A stretch of 64,000 nt of DNA from Lacibacter sp. H407 (GCF_037892605.1 NZ_JBBKTU010000001.1:3596001-3660000); one strand, 5' to 3'; shown: positions 55,307 to 64,000, counted from the stretch's first letter. The notes: generated by a model from the letters alone, not told the origin. A program made the numbers and translations.

Positions 55307-55385
55307 AATACACATTCAAGTGCTTTTTTTTATAAAGGATATTTACTGCTACGATAAGTTGATGCATATTGAAGATGCCCTATAG
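55307..55385 (+). pseudogene. Second, more decayed 3' remnant of a RAYT gene
   Basis: It encodes a match to the last 27 residues of the transposase at 42019 (THSSAFFY, then after a frameshift YDKLMHIEDAL and a stop). A REP-like hairpin follows at 55394, 8 bp after the stop, as in the intact element. The remaining 55386-55569 region shows only that REP and no gene other than the upstream extension of the frame at 55570. Confidence 0.75.
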
Positions 55386-55393
55386 TACTGGAA

Positions 55394-55424
55394 TCCAGGG
55401 GTTGGCTGAAGCCAGCCCCCCGTG
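55394..55424. repeat. Decayed REP, right end of the second remnant
   Basis: GGGGTTGGCT-GA-AGCCAGCCCCC keeps the palindrome of the 42589 REP despite several substitutions, with paired changes in both arms. Confidence 0.68.
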
Positions 55425-55569
55425 CAGACATTAAGTAGAGAAGACGGGAACGACGGCAGAGTTGTGGATTGAAATTAATTTACAAAAAATGACGAGAGAA
55501 AATACTCCTTTTGGGGTATTGGAGTCCCTTTTATTGGCGGTACCTTCCTCTTTTCCAAAACTCTGCATT

Positions 55570-56190
55570 ATGAAGCACCTGTATTTTGCTTTTTTATTTG
55601 TGTGTGCTATTTACTCTTCCAATGCACAATCAGTCATTCAGTTTACTGTAACCCAACTTCCTTTGCTACAGGCAGATGCTGGTAAAGACAGCACTCTTAA
55701 TAAGGGCAGTACAATTGTACTGGGTGGCGCATTGCCTGCAACAGGTGGATCGGGCACTTATACTTATGCATGGTCGCCGGCAAAAGGACTTGATAAAACC
55801 GATATTGCACGTCCTACAGCAACTGTTAACGAGGATATTACTTATACATTAACCGTTAATGATGGCTTGGCTTGTGCAAAATCTTCTGCGGTTAATTTAA
55901 AAGTTTCCTTTGCCACTTCCATTGATGAACTCTCTGCAGTTTATGGCCTGCGCCTGTTTCCCAATCCGGCAAGCGACCGTATCTATATCAGAACCAGCCG
56001 GGCGCTTCCTGATAAATTATTATTACTGGAATTGTTTGACGTGCATGGCCGAAAGCTGTATGCAAAACAAGTGAGTGGAATGGCAGCCCTTTATCAAACG
56101 ATTGAGCTTGGTACATTTTCAAAAGGACTTTACCTCCTGAAGTTTAGCAGCAGCAAGATCAATACTTCGTATAAAATAATTGTACAGTAA
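55570..56190 (+). CDS. Small secreted protein with a type IX secretion C-terminal sorting domain
   Basis: The start at 55570 gives 206 residues with a signal peptide (MKHLYFAFLFVCAIYSSNAQ); the frame is open to 55462 without good initiation context. Residues 34-115 form a PKD/immunoglobulin-like domain (ADAGKDSTLNKGSTIVLGGA, YTYAWSPAKGLD, YTLTVNDGLAC). The C-terminus (about 130-206) is a T9SS type A sorting domain: L-R-L-F-P-N-P-A-S-D-R-I-Y-I, L-F-D-V-H-G-R, G-L-Y-L-L-K-F. It is thus exported and attached or released at the surface. The next gene starts 17 bp later, so they probably form an operon. Confidence 0.82.
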   Translation: MKHLYFAFLFVCAIYSSNAQSVIQFTVTQLPLLQADAGKDSTLNKGSTIVLGGALPATGGSGTYTYAWSPAKGLDKTDIARPTATVNEDITYTLTVNDGLACAKSSAVNLKVSFATSIDELSAVYGLRLFPNPASDRIYIRTSRALPDKLLLLELFDVHGRKLYAKQVSGMAALYQTIELGTFSKGLYLLKFSSSKINTSYKIIVQ

Positions 56191-56207
56191 TAACAAAACC
56201 ACTACAG

Positions 56208-58706
56208 ATGAGAAAGCAATTTATACATTGGATATTTTTTTGTTTGGCGTTAGTGAGTGGAGCCGCTGTGCATGCACAATCAAAAGATTTTCAACTAAGA
56301 ATTGATAATTACAGAGGCACAATACAATGGCAACAATCTCCAGATCACATAAACTGGACCAATATCGTTGGTGCCACGGTATCTAATTTAACAACTTATC
56401 CTGCCGTTACAACATACTATCGTGCTGTTATTTCAGAGCCGAATTGTACAGATATTTACAGTAATATAAAAGCTGCCTACATACAGGGCGATATTGTACT
56501 AAGTGCTGAATTGATAAAAGGCATTGTGACGCTACCAACAGGGTCAGCCTATTCTTTATCAGATTTAAAGGCATATTCACTGATTGACAGCTGCAAATTG
56601 GGAGCCAATGGTAATTTTGAGTTACTAAAAGTTGATTCCTCTTCAGAAAACTTACTAATTGTGACCAATCAAAACAAAGATGTTTGTTTGCTTGGTGTCT
56701 TTTTAGAATCGCAAAACCAATACGAATTAAACACTGAAACTACAACAGCAGGACTGTTGCTTATGTACCCGTTTTTAAAACAAGTAAATACAGAAAGAAA
56801 AAAACAACTTCTAATTCAATACAAAAATGAGCCTGAATTTACCGCATTAAAACAGGAGGTTCAGGCCGTTCATGTTGCCGGAAAAAAACTTTTTGATTCA
56901 GCTTATACGCAAATAGGGAACCTTGTTGTGAAATTAATTAAGAAGAGCTATAACAATGATAGGTACCGATTAAGTTCAAACGACCTGGATGTAGAAGTAA
57001 ACGGAGGGAATGTTATCATTCGCAATAACAAGGAATTCAGTTATGTTGGAAGTGTTTACCCGGTGGGGAATAATAATTTTCCTTTACTAACTAATTTTGT
57101 GGTTGCCGGTTCACTTTTACGCTCATCGAATTTTATTCAGGGAATCCGGCCATATCTTTCAAGCTCTGATCATCTCACTACTGAAGACATGAAGTCTGAA
57201 CGAATTCTTAATCTCAGAAGCATTGGAGCATCACCCAATCAACAATATAAAATTATTTTACGAACCGGTCTTGCATTAGATCTTACACCTGAAGATCAAA
57301 AAGCCCGAAGAGAAAATTTACTTCAACTTTATTTGGCACTCCTTGATAATGTTTCTCCGGAAGTTGGAAGTATCAAAAAAATAAATGCTAAATGTGTAAC
57401 GAGTGCTGTGGATTACCTGACAGAAACTACAAAAATAAAATTGACACAAAATCCTAATACTGACGTCGTAAAAGATATCATTATTCCATACCTGAGCGAA
57501 GCATTTTCTACAATTGGCGAATGTTTTGGTTCGTTAGTGGAATCTGTTTTCGGTATGATATTTAAGATTGTAGACCTATTTGTCAATATCGAAGAAAAAG
57601 CTTCGGCAATGACTTTTTATCCGGAGTGGGTAAGCTCTCCCAAAAAAGCTGATATCTGTTTAACAATTGATACGAAAGAAAGAGTTTACTATTGTGCTGT
57701 GGTTGAAAACCTTGGTGTTGTGAAAGATGAATATCCAAGTGGCGAAACGGTTGAATTAAAAGTGAGAACATTGTACGACCCGCAATATTATCCCTATGAA
57801 CTCTTTTTGCCATTACCGTTAGCGGCTGTCAATTTCCAAATTCAAGAAGGAACGTCGTCCTTTTTACCAGGGGAAGTTGTTAAACTGGATGAATACACTG
57901 ATATTGATGGCGTTTTTTCATTACAATGGAAAATGCCCTGCGAAATCGGAAAAACTTCAGTACTAATTACACCTTTAGCTAACCCCATATCAAAAACCAA
58001 AGAGTCGTCGACTAATGTATTTCATCCAACTGTTGCAATAACTGCTTTGAACACTGATGTACAAGGCTCGCCAAATCAAAAAATCGATAAAAATCTCATT
58101 TTGAAATTTAATGATGTTCGTAATGGACAAACGAGTCCAATAGCATCAGAAAATTTTAATGTTGAATGGCGTAATGTTAAAGGAACAGGAACAATAGCTC
58201 CAGCTTCCTCATTATTGAACGAATCGAGTTTTTCCTGGACGCTTGGACCGGAAGATGGCGAACAAATAGTAGAAGCAACAATAAAAAGTAAAAACTGTGA
58301 TTGGCCGATAAGTGAGAACGTTATTTCTTTTTCAGCAAAACCAGAAGTGTTTGTTCTTTCCGGCTTTTCGTTTGCAAATCTTTCCGATGTTGGTACTATT
58401 TGCTCGTATTATAAGAGCTGCAGCTACGATATGAAATTTAGTTTTAAGGATAACAAATCGCCAACATCCGGCAGTATAATGTGGAAAATAGATTGGGATA
58501 ATGACGGCAATGGCACATTTGACGGCACGACAGGCTTCAACAGCGGGACAATTTCAGCTGGAAACACAGATGGAAACATTGTAACCTTTCCGAAAATTGG
58601 CTTTTGTTGGGGATCGAATACTACAAAGTTGAAATTTTTTGCAAAATACATAGCTGCAGATGGAACTGAAGGAAGTATTATAGAGGGTGCGGTTCCTCAA
58701 TACTAA
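56208..58706 (+). CDS. Large secreted protein of unknown function
   Basis: This 832-residue protein has a signal peptide (to AAVHAQ, about residue 24). I recognise no catalytic domain. The first 80 residues (WQQSPDHINWTNIVGAT, YYRAVISEPNCTDIYSN) resemble the immunoglobulin-like repeats of Bacteroidota secreted proteins. Residues 120-460 are mixed helical. A hydrophobic helix lies at about 437-457. Residues 520-830 look like beta-sandwich modules, with a calcium-type loop D-W-D-N-D-G-N-G-T-F-D near 764. There is no T9SS sorting domain at its own C-terminus. It follows the T9SS protein by 17 bp. Base composition is A+T-richer than the PUL. Confidence 0.6.
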   Translation: MRKQFIHWIFFCLALVSGAAVHAQSKDFQLRIDNYRGTIQWQQSPDHINWTNIVGATVSNLTTYPAVTTYYRAVISEPNCTDIYSNIKAAYIQGDIVLSAELIKGIVTLPTGSAYSLSDLKAYSLIDSCKLGANGNFELLKVDSSSENLLIVTNQNKDVCLLGVFLESQNQYELNTETTTAGLLLMYPFLKQVNTERKKQLLIQYKNEPEFTALKQEVQAVHVAGKKLFDSAYTQIGNLVVKLIKKSYNNDRYRLSSNDLDVEVNGGNVIIRNNKEFSYVGSVYPVGNNNFPLLTNFVVAGSLLRSSNFIQGIRPYLSSSDHLTTEDMKSERILNLRSIGASPNQQYKIILRTGLALDLTPEDQKARRENLLQLYLALLDNVSPEVGSIKKINAKCVTSAVDYLTETTKIKLTQNPNTDVVKDIIIPYLSEAFSTIGECFGSLVESVFGMIFKIVDLFVNIEEKASAMTFYPEWVSSPKKADICLTIDTKERVYYCAVVENLGVVKDEYPSGETVELKVRTLYDPQYYPYELFLPLPLAAVNFQIQEGTSSFLPGEVVKLDEYTDIDGVFSLQWKMPCEIGKTSVLITPLANPISKTKESSTNVFHPTVAITALNTDVQGSPNQKIDKNLILKFNDVRNGQTSPIASENFNVEWRNVKGTGTIAPASSLLNESSFSWTLGPEDGEQIVEATIKSKNCDWPISENVISFSAKPEVFVLSGFSFANLSDVGTICSYYKSCSYDMKFSFKDNKSPTSGSIMWKIDWDNDGNGTFDGTTGFNSGTISAGNTDGNIVTFPKIGFCWGSNTTKLKFFAKYIAADGTEGSIIEGAVPQY

Positions 58707-58772
58707 GCGTTCATTACTTACTTCTATCACGAAGGGATGATTTACTCACTTTTTGAAATCATGAAATTTCTG

Positions 58773-58790
58773 TCAGCCCGGGGTCTGGCT
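58773..58790. repeat. REP half-site between convergent genes
   Basis: TCAGCCCGGGGTCTGGCT matches the left-end consensus but lacks a right arm; it lies in the 131-bp space between the genes ending at 58706 and 58838. Confidence 0.6.
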
Positions 58791-58837
58791 ACTTTTTTAA
58801 GAACTTACTATTGGCTGATTTTTGCTACAATATCTTT

Positions 58838-59698
58838 CTATTGCTTGTACTTAAACAATAAAATATTGCCGTTGCCAGCTCCTCCTTCATTTGAAATATA
58901 GAGATCAGCAGTTGCTGAAAAAGTTAATCCTTCAGGTTGTTGAAACAAGTCGCCCTTCAGTTCATACCGCTGCAGCACATCGCCCTGCCTGTTTACTTCA
59001 AGTAATTTTCTTTTTGATGCCGATAATACAAATATATTTCCGGTAACGGGATGCACAGCAATAGCAGATGGCTTGAAATCCTTTTCTTCAAATACAAGCA
59101 AAGGTTTTTCAGTCAGTACATGCCCGTCCAGTTTAAATGTATAGATCGCTTTGGGCTGTTTGGAGGTTTCAGAAATGGACTGATCTTCTTTGCAGGCAAT
59201 GAGCAATGCGTTTGAAACACGATCATAACAGATTCCTTCGGTATCATTTTTACGGCTGAGGGCTGTCTTGTACTTTTTTAAAACAGGTGTTTGCAGATAA
59301 CCGGTTACCTGCACAATGTTTCCGTTTGACTGTATCAAATACACATCAGCGCCCACCACAGCGAGGTCTTCGTAATCCTGCGGATTACTAAATGGAATGG
59401 TTTTGTCAATTTCCTTTGATGACAGATTATACAAATACAATTTCCCGTTTTCATCTTCCTGGCAAAGCATAACAGAATCATTCAACAAATTCATGCCTGA
59501 AATTTCTTTCAAAGCAGAAGGGAGTTCCCAGGTTGCATCAGGCGACTTGAAATTATAATCCTGCGTCCCTGACGTTGTTTGATTTTCCGTTTTTTTGCCC
59601 GTCTCTTTTTTTTCGGGTTCCTTACAACTGAAAATAAGAAAAGAATAGATCATGAAAAGGGAAACAATCATCCTCATTAATTTTATATTTAGTGGCAT
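58838..59698 (-). CDS. SdiA-regulated-like beta-propeller lipoprotein
   Basis: This 286-residue protein (possible internal start at 59677) has a lipobox ending FLIFSC (cysteine about 25), followed by a charged, low-complexity linker (KEPEKKETGKKTENQTTSG). The rest is a six-bladed propeller of the SdiA-regulated family: LPSALKEISGMNLLNDSVML near residue 59, F-S-N-P-Q-D-Y-E-D-L-A-V near 102, N-D-T-E-G-I-C-Y-D near 151 and Q-Q-P-E-G-L-T-F near 262. The family's role is poorly known. The gene begins 3 bp after the stop of the upstream gene, so both are in one operon. Confidence 0.78.
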   Translation of the reverse strand: MPLNIKLMRMIVSLFMIYSFLIFSCKEPEKKETGKKTENQTTSGTQDYNFKSPDATWELPSALKEISGMNLLNDSVMLCQEDENGKLYLYNLSSKEIDKTIPFSNPQDYEDLAVVGADVYLIQSNGNIVQVTGYLQTPVLKKYKTALSRKNDTEGICYDRVSNALLIACKEDQSISETSKQPKAIYTFKLDGHVLTEKPLLVFEEKDFKPSAIAVHPVTGNIFVLSASKRKLLEVNRQGDVLQRYELKGDLFQQPEGLTFSATADLYISNEGGAGNGNILLFKYKQ

Positions 59699-59701
59699 TA
59701 T

Positions 59702-60919
59702 TTAAGCAGGTGTATGAAGAGCGTAGGCTACAATAAAAGAAAGGATGGTAATAATAAAACCATACATAAATACATTGTATGCAATATTGATATACTTGTA
59801 TTTCCATACAAGTATAATACCCTGGTAATAAATATCCTTCGACAAACTGTCGTAGAGGGTTGCCCGGTTCTTATAAGTTGCCTGCATGGACTTTTTGTAT
59901 TCATCCAGCGATAAATTGGCGAAATCCCCAAAAAATATAATATTCATTTCATGCCCCGCAATGGGGTTGTGTTTGGAACTGTCCTTTATCAGTTTGGGCC
60001 TTGTTGACAAGATTGAAAATATGATTGTTGCAGAAGCGGTTATTATCAGTAATAAAGTTGGCAGCAGGAGATACTGGCTTTCGTCAAGCTTTGTAATTAA
60101 GACTGACAGAACAATGGAGATAACGATGGCATTAATACTGATGAGCAGGCTGGCTTTTTCATGTGCCCTTGAAGCTAATTCCATGTGCCGCTGCTCGGTG
60201 ATCCTGAAAAATGTTTCAACCCCCCGTTCGAGTTTTACTGCACCTTCAGCTACAATCTTTTCATGTTCAGTGGCCGGTACTTGAATAGTTTGATGATGGG
60301 GCTCCTGTACAATTTCGTGCAACAGTTCAAGGTTCTTTTTATAACCCGCCAGCGATTTGCTTTTTCCCTTCTGGTATAATTTCCTTGCAGCCGATGTAAA
60401 ATAAAAATGGTTTGAAAGATTGCCTATATTTTCATTGATCCATTCTTCATCTGTAAATTCTCTTAATGAAAGTGTGGCATATTCTATTCTCAAGAGATTA
60501 AGAATTTGATGTGCGTCTTTTTCAGCCAAATGATACATACTTGCATCGCAAACAATTTGTGATGGTACTGAGACTGCCTGCATGGGCATCCTGGTAGATA
60601 AAATGCATTCTACGATCGTTTCAATTTTTTCGTCTTCAACTCCTTTTGCTTTATAATATTCTGCTGCCAGTTCTGCAGACTTAACCTGGTAGTTCTGATA
60701 ATCGATACAATACCCCGTTTCCAGGAACCATGCTGCTAAATGCACCAGTTTGGATTCCTGCTTCCCCAAGTCCATTCTTGAAGCAAGTGCATCACAATGA
60801 CGAACAATATTGATTGTGCGGTTATACTGATGAAAACAATATTGGTCGGTAAAATTTGAATTGTAATAATCCTGTATATACAATGCTGTTTCCCGCAGTA
60901 GTTCAGTTGTAAGTTTCAT
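59702..60919 (-). CDS. Membrane protein: degenerate HD domain plus Pycsar-effector-like transmembrane domain
   Basis: This 405-residue protein has an N-terminal HD-phosphohydrolase-like domain (1-210). The first-motif H30 (F-H-Q-Y-N-R-T) and D125 (C-D-A-S-M-Y-H-L) are present, but the central H-D is replaced by L66-E67 (A-A-W-F-L-E-T-G-Y), and the following histidine motif reads Y-Q-V-K-S-A. The C-terminal half has transmembrane helices at about 257-275, 283-303 and 382-402, with N-I-I-F-F-G-D-F between the second and third, as in PycTM-type Pycsar effectors. Such effectors are triggered by cyclic nucleotides. No cyclase gene lies beside it. It is in an operon with the genes on either side. 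Confidence 0.72.
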   Translation of the reverse strand: MKLTTELLRETALYIQDYYNSNFTDQYCFHQYNRTINIVRHCDALASRMDLGKQESKLVHLAAWFLETGYCIDYQNYQVKSAELAAEYYKAKGVEDEKIETIVECILSTRMPMQAVSVPSQIVCDASMYHLAEKDAHQILNLLRIEYATLSLREFTDEEWINENIGNLSNHFYFTSAARKLYQKGKSKSLAGYKKNLELLHEIVQEPHHQTIQVPATEHEKIVAEGAVKLERGVETFFRITEQRHMELASRAHEKASLLISINAIVISIVLSVLITKLDESQYLLLPTLLLIITASATIIFSILSTRPKLIKDSSKHNPIAGHEMNIIFFGDFANLSLDEYKKSMQATYKNRATLYDSLSKDIYYQGIILVWKYKYINIAYNVFMYGFIITILSFIVAYALHTPA

Positions 60920-60946
60920 ATTTGGTTGTTCTTAAAATAATCCGTG

Positions 60947-61978
60947 TTAATTTTTTAATGCATTATCAACAAATATCCTTTTGCGTTCATTCTTGTTTTT
61001 TATTTCTGCATAAAATTCTTCTAAGAAATTAATCATTTCCTTTTTACTCTTGGGTGTCAACAGATCAAAATTATTGATCAAGGCATAAAAAGACTCTTCT
61101 TTTTCAAGAAAGGATTTAACTGCTACTTCTATTTCCTCTATTGATCGCTCATGGCCCCTGTATAATCGTTGGGTAAGACGCTCAATTCCCAGCTGAGGAG
61201 GAGGCGCACCATAATACGGGTTTACTAAACCGGTAATATCAAAGTCATAAGCAATTGGATAAGGCATTGAAAGGGTATCACTTTTGTCAACAAGGAGTTT
61301 TACATTGTGGTAATAGGGGATTGACCAATCAGTATTACCGATCATATACTGGAATAAATAAAATAAAGTGGTTTCATCACGACGCATACCCAAAGGAGGA
61401 TATACGATATTTTCTTTTTCCCGGCACTGATTTCTTTTTGCCAGGTCGTCAACATCTTCAATCAGAAAAGCATATTGATCATAGGCTTTTATTTTGCCTT
61501 TTACATCGGAATAATTAACATGTAGCAATCGAACCCTGAAACTCAGGTCGGTTAACATATTGTACATCTTATAAACAAGGTACTCCTGCAACAGGTCTTG
61601 TTCATTGTTGTCAGTAGTATTACACCCACCTACCAATTTCAACGTTCCAAGTTTTGAAAACGCAGGAGACGCCGGGTTCTTAAAATCTATCATCAAAGAA
61701 GCTATCCTGCATCGATCTTTTCTGAAATTGCCCCTGGGTTTTACCTGAACCGGGCCACTTGCAACAGTACCATCCTGAAATTTAAGGGACATCGTAGCAC
61801 CAATATAATTCAAGTCTTTTTTTTCTGCTAACAGTCCTTTAATATCTGTTGATAATTTTACTTCTATGATTTTGTCATCTTTGAAGAATTCTTTATCATT
61901 TATGGGTTTTGGCTGGGCACTGGCAAACTTAGCCAACAATAAAAACACGATAGCAATAGACCACTTATTACTCTCCAT
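60947..61978 (-). CDS. Secreted protein with CotH-kinase-like features
   Basis: This 343-residue protein has a signal peptide (MESNKWSIAIVFLLLAKFASA). The sequence V-K-P-R-G-N-F-R-K (about 79-87), L-V-G-G-C-N near 114, Y-M-I-G-N-T-D-W-S-I-P-Y-Y-H-N-V-K-L-L near 213 and P-Y-P-I-A-Y-D-F-D-I-T-G near 239 parallel CotH-type atypical kinases, where N-x-D-W and D-x-D motifs bind metal and ATP. The similarity is seen by motif only and the protein is short for the family. It is separated from the HD-domain gene by 27 bp and from the phosphatase gene by 85 bp. Confidence 0.5.
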   Translation of the reverse strand: MESNKWSIAIVFLLLAKFASAQPKPINDKEFFKDDKIIEVKLSTDIKGLLAEKKDLNYIGATMSLKFQDGTVASGPVQVKPRGNFRKDRCRIASLMIDFKNPASPAFSKLGTLKLVGGCNTTDNNEQDLLQEYLVYKMYNMLTDLSFRVRLLHVNYSDVKGKIKAYDQYAFLIEDVDDLAKRNQCREKENIVYPPLGMRRDETTLFYLFQYMIGNTDWSIPYYHNVKLLVDKSDTLSMPYPIAYDFDITGLVNPYYGAPPPQLGIERLTQRLYRGHERSIEEIEVAVKSFLEKEESFYALINNFDLLTPKSKKEMINFLEEFYAEIKNKNERKRIFVDNALKN

Positions 61979-62063
61979 AATCTGTTTGTTTTGGTTAAAG
62001 TGGTTCTTCAGAGAAAGAAGGAAAATACAATATAGATAATTTCAATTGAAAATAACTGCTGTA

Positions 62064-63683
62064 TTACCTGATTAGTTCCGTAATAACCTGGCCGATATTA
62101 CCACTGGGTGCCTGTATCTTTAATAAAGCTGCAAGTGTAGCAGCTATATCAGTCATATAGGTTTCCCTGTAAATTGAACCGGGCTGAATTTTCCAGCCAT
62201 ACCATATCAATGGAATATGTGAATCATATGGATTCCAAAGTCCGTGTGTAGTGCCGCCATTTTCAAATCCTTCAAGCCATTGCGGTTTTAATACGATCTG
62301 TATTTGTCCGCAACGCTGCTGATAATAACCATTGGCAATCCTGCTTTTTAATGTATCATGTATGGTAGAGTTTTTGAGCTGATCAAAGGCAAAAACATTT
62401 GCGACTGCTTCCTGTTGCAGAAGATATTGAATAATCCATTCTGTAATTTCATTGGTTTTTAATTTCGGTTTACGTGCAATTACAGGAAGGTTCAGTACCA
62501 CCTGGAAATTGATGATATCTTTAACAAGAGCATCAACTGCAAATTTTTGTTTTAATACTAAATTCATGCTATCAACCATGTTTGTAATAAGAACATTGCC
62601 GGCGGGTATCTTAAGATCGTTCATGAATTTTGGGTTATGAGCAGCACCATGGTCTGATGTTAAAAAAACCAGGTAGTCATCTTTACCCACTTTTGAATCG
62701 AGGTAGTCGAGCAACTCCGCTAATTCTTTATCAAGTCGTAAATAGGTATCCTCATTTTCAATTGAATTAGGCCCAAATGCATGTCCTATATAATCTGTAG
62801 AAGAATAACTGATCGCCAATAGATCTGTAATGGAATCGGCCCCCAGCTGTTCATTTTCAATTGCCGATTTTGCGAATTGAGTAGTTAGTGTATTTCCAAA
62901 AGGAGTACTTAAAACAATGCTGTAGTTTTTTCCTATAACAGATGATAACGTATAAGGAAATCCTTTACCTAATACTTTAACTTCATAATCGTTCTCATCC
63001 GATGTACTTTGTGTGTAACTGTTGATGGGAAAAATAGTACTCCAACCCAGTTTGTAATATTCATCAACCAGTTTCTTTTCATTGAATGTGTTCACCCAGC
63101 CGGGCAATGCTTTCATATAGTATGATGATGTAATCCAATCGCCTGTTTTACTATCGTACCAATAAGCAGCATTGGCACTGTGGCCTGCCGGTAAAATTCC
63201 TCCCCGGTCTTTTAAAGCAATACCTACAACCTTGCTTCGTTGGTTTGTTGCCAACTTCAGTTCATCGCAAATTGTAGTTGTAAACATATTGACCGGGCTC
63301 ATATTTCCTGCTGCTGCATTGGTACTGCCAACCACTGAAACAGCAGGATCATCAGTACAATAAACATATTGTTGTTTTTTGTTGTCGAACCAGTTATTTC
63401 CGGTAATACCATGGATAGACGGAACGGATCCGGTATAAATTGAGGCATGACCACAGGCTGTATAGGTGGGAGTAAAAGGTATCATTGTACTGTTACAGTT
63501 AAATCCTTTACTCATTAAGCGTTTAAAACCACCGTTAGGGGCATAACGGTCATTGTAACGCTGCAGGTAATCCCAACGCATCTGATCAACAACAATTCCT
63601 ACTACTAACTTAGGTCTTTGCACTTGTGCATGTATGTTGAATACTGAACTCAAAAGAAATAAGCTGAATAAATATTTTTTCAT
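62064..63683 (-). CDS. PafA-type alkaline phosphatase
   Basis: The ATG at 63683 gives 539 residues with a signal peptide (MKKYLFSLFLLSSVFNIHAQ). This is an alkaline phosphatase-superfamily enzyme of the PafA type: metal aspartate in V-V-D-Q-M-R-W-D (D33), the threonine nucleophile region T-P-T-Y-T-A-C-G-H-A (T75 probable), the K-D-R-G-G-I-L-P-A-G-H block near 161 that binds the phosphate monoester, S-S-T-D-Y-I-G-H near 297 and T-S-D-H-G-A-A-H near 348. PafA enzymes are zinc-dependent, periplasmic or surface monoesterases common in Bacteroidota and largely independent of phosphate control. The gene is not tied to the PUL. Confidence 0.9.
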   Translation of the reverse strand: MKKYLFSLFLLSSVFNIHAQVQRPKLVVGIVVDQMRWDYLQRYNDRYAPNGGFKRLMSKGFNCNSTMIPFTPTYTACGHASIYTGSVPSIHGITGNNWFDNKKQQYVYCTDDPAVSVVGSTNAAAGNMSPVNMFTTTICDELKLATNQRSKVVGIALKDRGGILPAGHSANAAYWYDSKTGDWITSSYYMKALPGWVNTFNEKKLVDEYYKLGWSTIFPINSYTQSTSDENDYEVKVLGKGFPYTLSSVIGKNYSIVLSTPFGNTLTTQFAKSAIENEQLGADSITDLLAISYSSTDYIGHAFGPNSIENEDTYLRLDKELAELLDYLDSKVGKDDYLVFLTSDHGAAHNPKFMNDLKIPAGNVLITNMVDSMNLVLKQKFAVDALVKDIINFQVVLNLPVIARKPKLKTNEITEWIIQYLLQQEAVANVFAFDQLKNSTIHDTLKSRIANGYYQQRCGQIQIVLKPQWLEGFENGGTTHGLWNPYDSHIPLIWYGWKIQPGSIYRETYMTDIAATLAALLKIQAPSGNIGQVITELIR

Positions 63684-63858
63684 ACCGTGCAATTATGATT
63701 TCTAAGTTAAGTTGAATTTCGGGATTACTGATTTTTAAAAGTGAAAGAATAACTCTCTGCTTTTCCTTTGAAAAATTAATCTCATTTCATCTTACATCAA
63801 AGGAAAGGCAGGTCTCTGATCTGTGTCCAGTCGTAACTAATCGAACCAACACCTGTTA

Positions 63859-63897
63859 TTCCAAAATAAGTAACGGATCGGTACAGGTTGGCAAACC
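63859..63897 (+). repeat. 39-bp dispersed repeat (copy 2), within an imperfect palindrome
   Basis: It matches 55254-55292 at 32 of 39 positions. In this copy the flanks CCAACACCTGT (63847-63857) and ACAGGTTGG (63883-63891) can pair with a 2-base bulge, so the element may be a hairpin. The 317-bp stretch 63684-64000 otherwise shows only A+T-rich sequence, presumably holding the phosphatase promoter. Confidence 0.55.
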
Positions 63898-64000
63898 GGC
63901 CGAAACCAAAAAATCATTGTTTCCGGGGATAGCCGGTTACTGTTGCTGATTTTATGTTTACATAAATATTTAATCACCACAGTTAATCTACTCAAACAAT

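Overview
The window looks like chromosomal DNA of a Bacteroidota species, most likely of the Chitinophagaceae type. Three SusC/SusD pairs, many Sus-style lipoproteins, a C-terminal type IX secretion sorting domain, PafA-type phosphatase and start regions without clear Shine-Dalgarno sequences all fit. The family-level placement is inference. No rRNA, tRNA or CRISPR array was seen.

Positions 1-45,500 hold a large polysaccharide utilization locus (PUL) for pectin-type glycans. It begins with the N-terminus of a GH2 enzyme (cut by the window edge) and a GH105 unsaturated uronyl hydrolase on the minus strand. A plus-strand block follows with three SusC/SusD outer-membrane uptake pairs and three fasciclin-domain lipoproteins placed between them (1,558-22,523). 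Next come a second GH105 and a rhamnogalacturonan acetylesterase, then a minus-strand GH2 beta-galactosidase and a membrane-anchored one-component regulator. A long plus-strand enzyme operon follows: GH39, two oligogalacturonate lyase-like propellers, GH106, GH29, GH43-like, GH28 and an aldo/keto reductase. A GH78 rhamnosidase lies after a REP-associated transposase, and a second GH28 lies beyond a defence island at 52,030. Together the enzymes would strip acetyl groups, rhamnose, galactose, fucose and galacturonate from rhamnogalacturonan or homogalacturonan, and the SusCD pairs would import the fragments.

Four PUL promoters carry a direct repeat of a CAGGAT-like hexamer at 10-bp spacing, always pointing the same way as the gene it precedes. 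This is a candidate operator for the PUL regulator, possibly the transmembrane protein encoded at 28,039-29,280.

Positions 45,566-51,930 are an A+T-richer island inserted within the PUL. It holds an EVE-like/HNH modification-dependent endonuclease bracketed by REP palindromes, a tandem array of short hairpin-like units, a solitary AAA-type ATPase with an unusual Walker A, and an overlapping ATPase/HNH pair resembling Septu (PtuA/PtuB).

Positions 41,976-58,790 are seeded with GC-rich REP palindromes related to those flanking the intact transposase gene at 42,019. Two internally deleted remnants keep only the ends of that element. Positions 53,897-58,706 encode secreted or outer-membrane proteins of unclear function. 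The minus-strand genes at 58,838-63,683 encode an SdiA-regulated-like lipoprotein, a membrane protein with a degenerate HD domain and a Pycsar-effector-like C-terminus, a CotH-like secreted protein and a PafA-like alkaline phosphatase.
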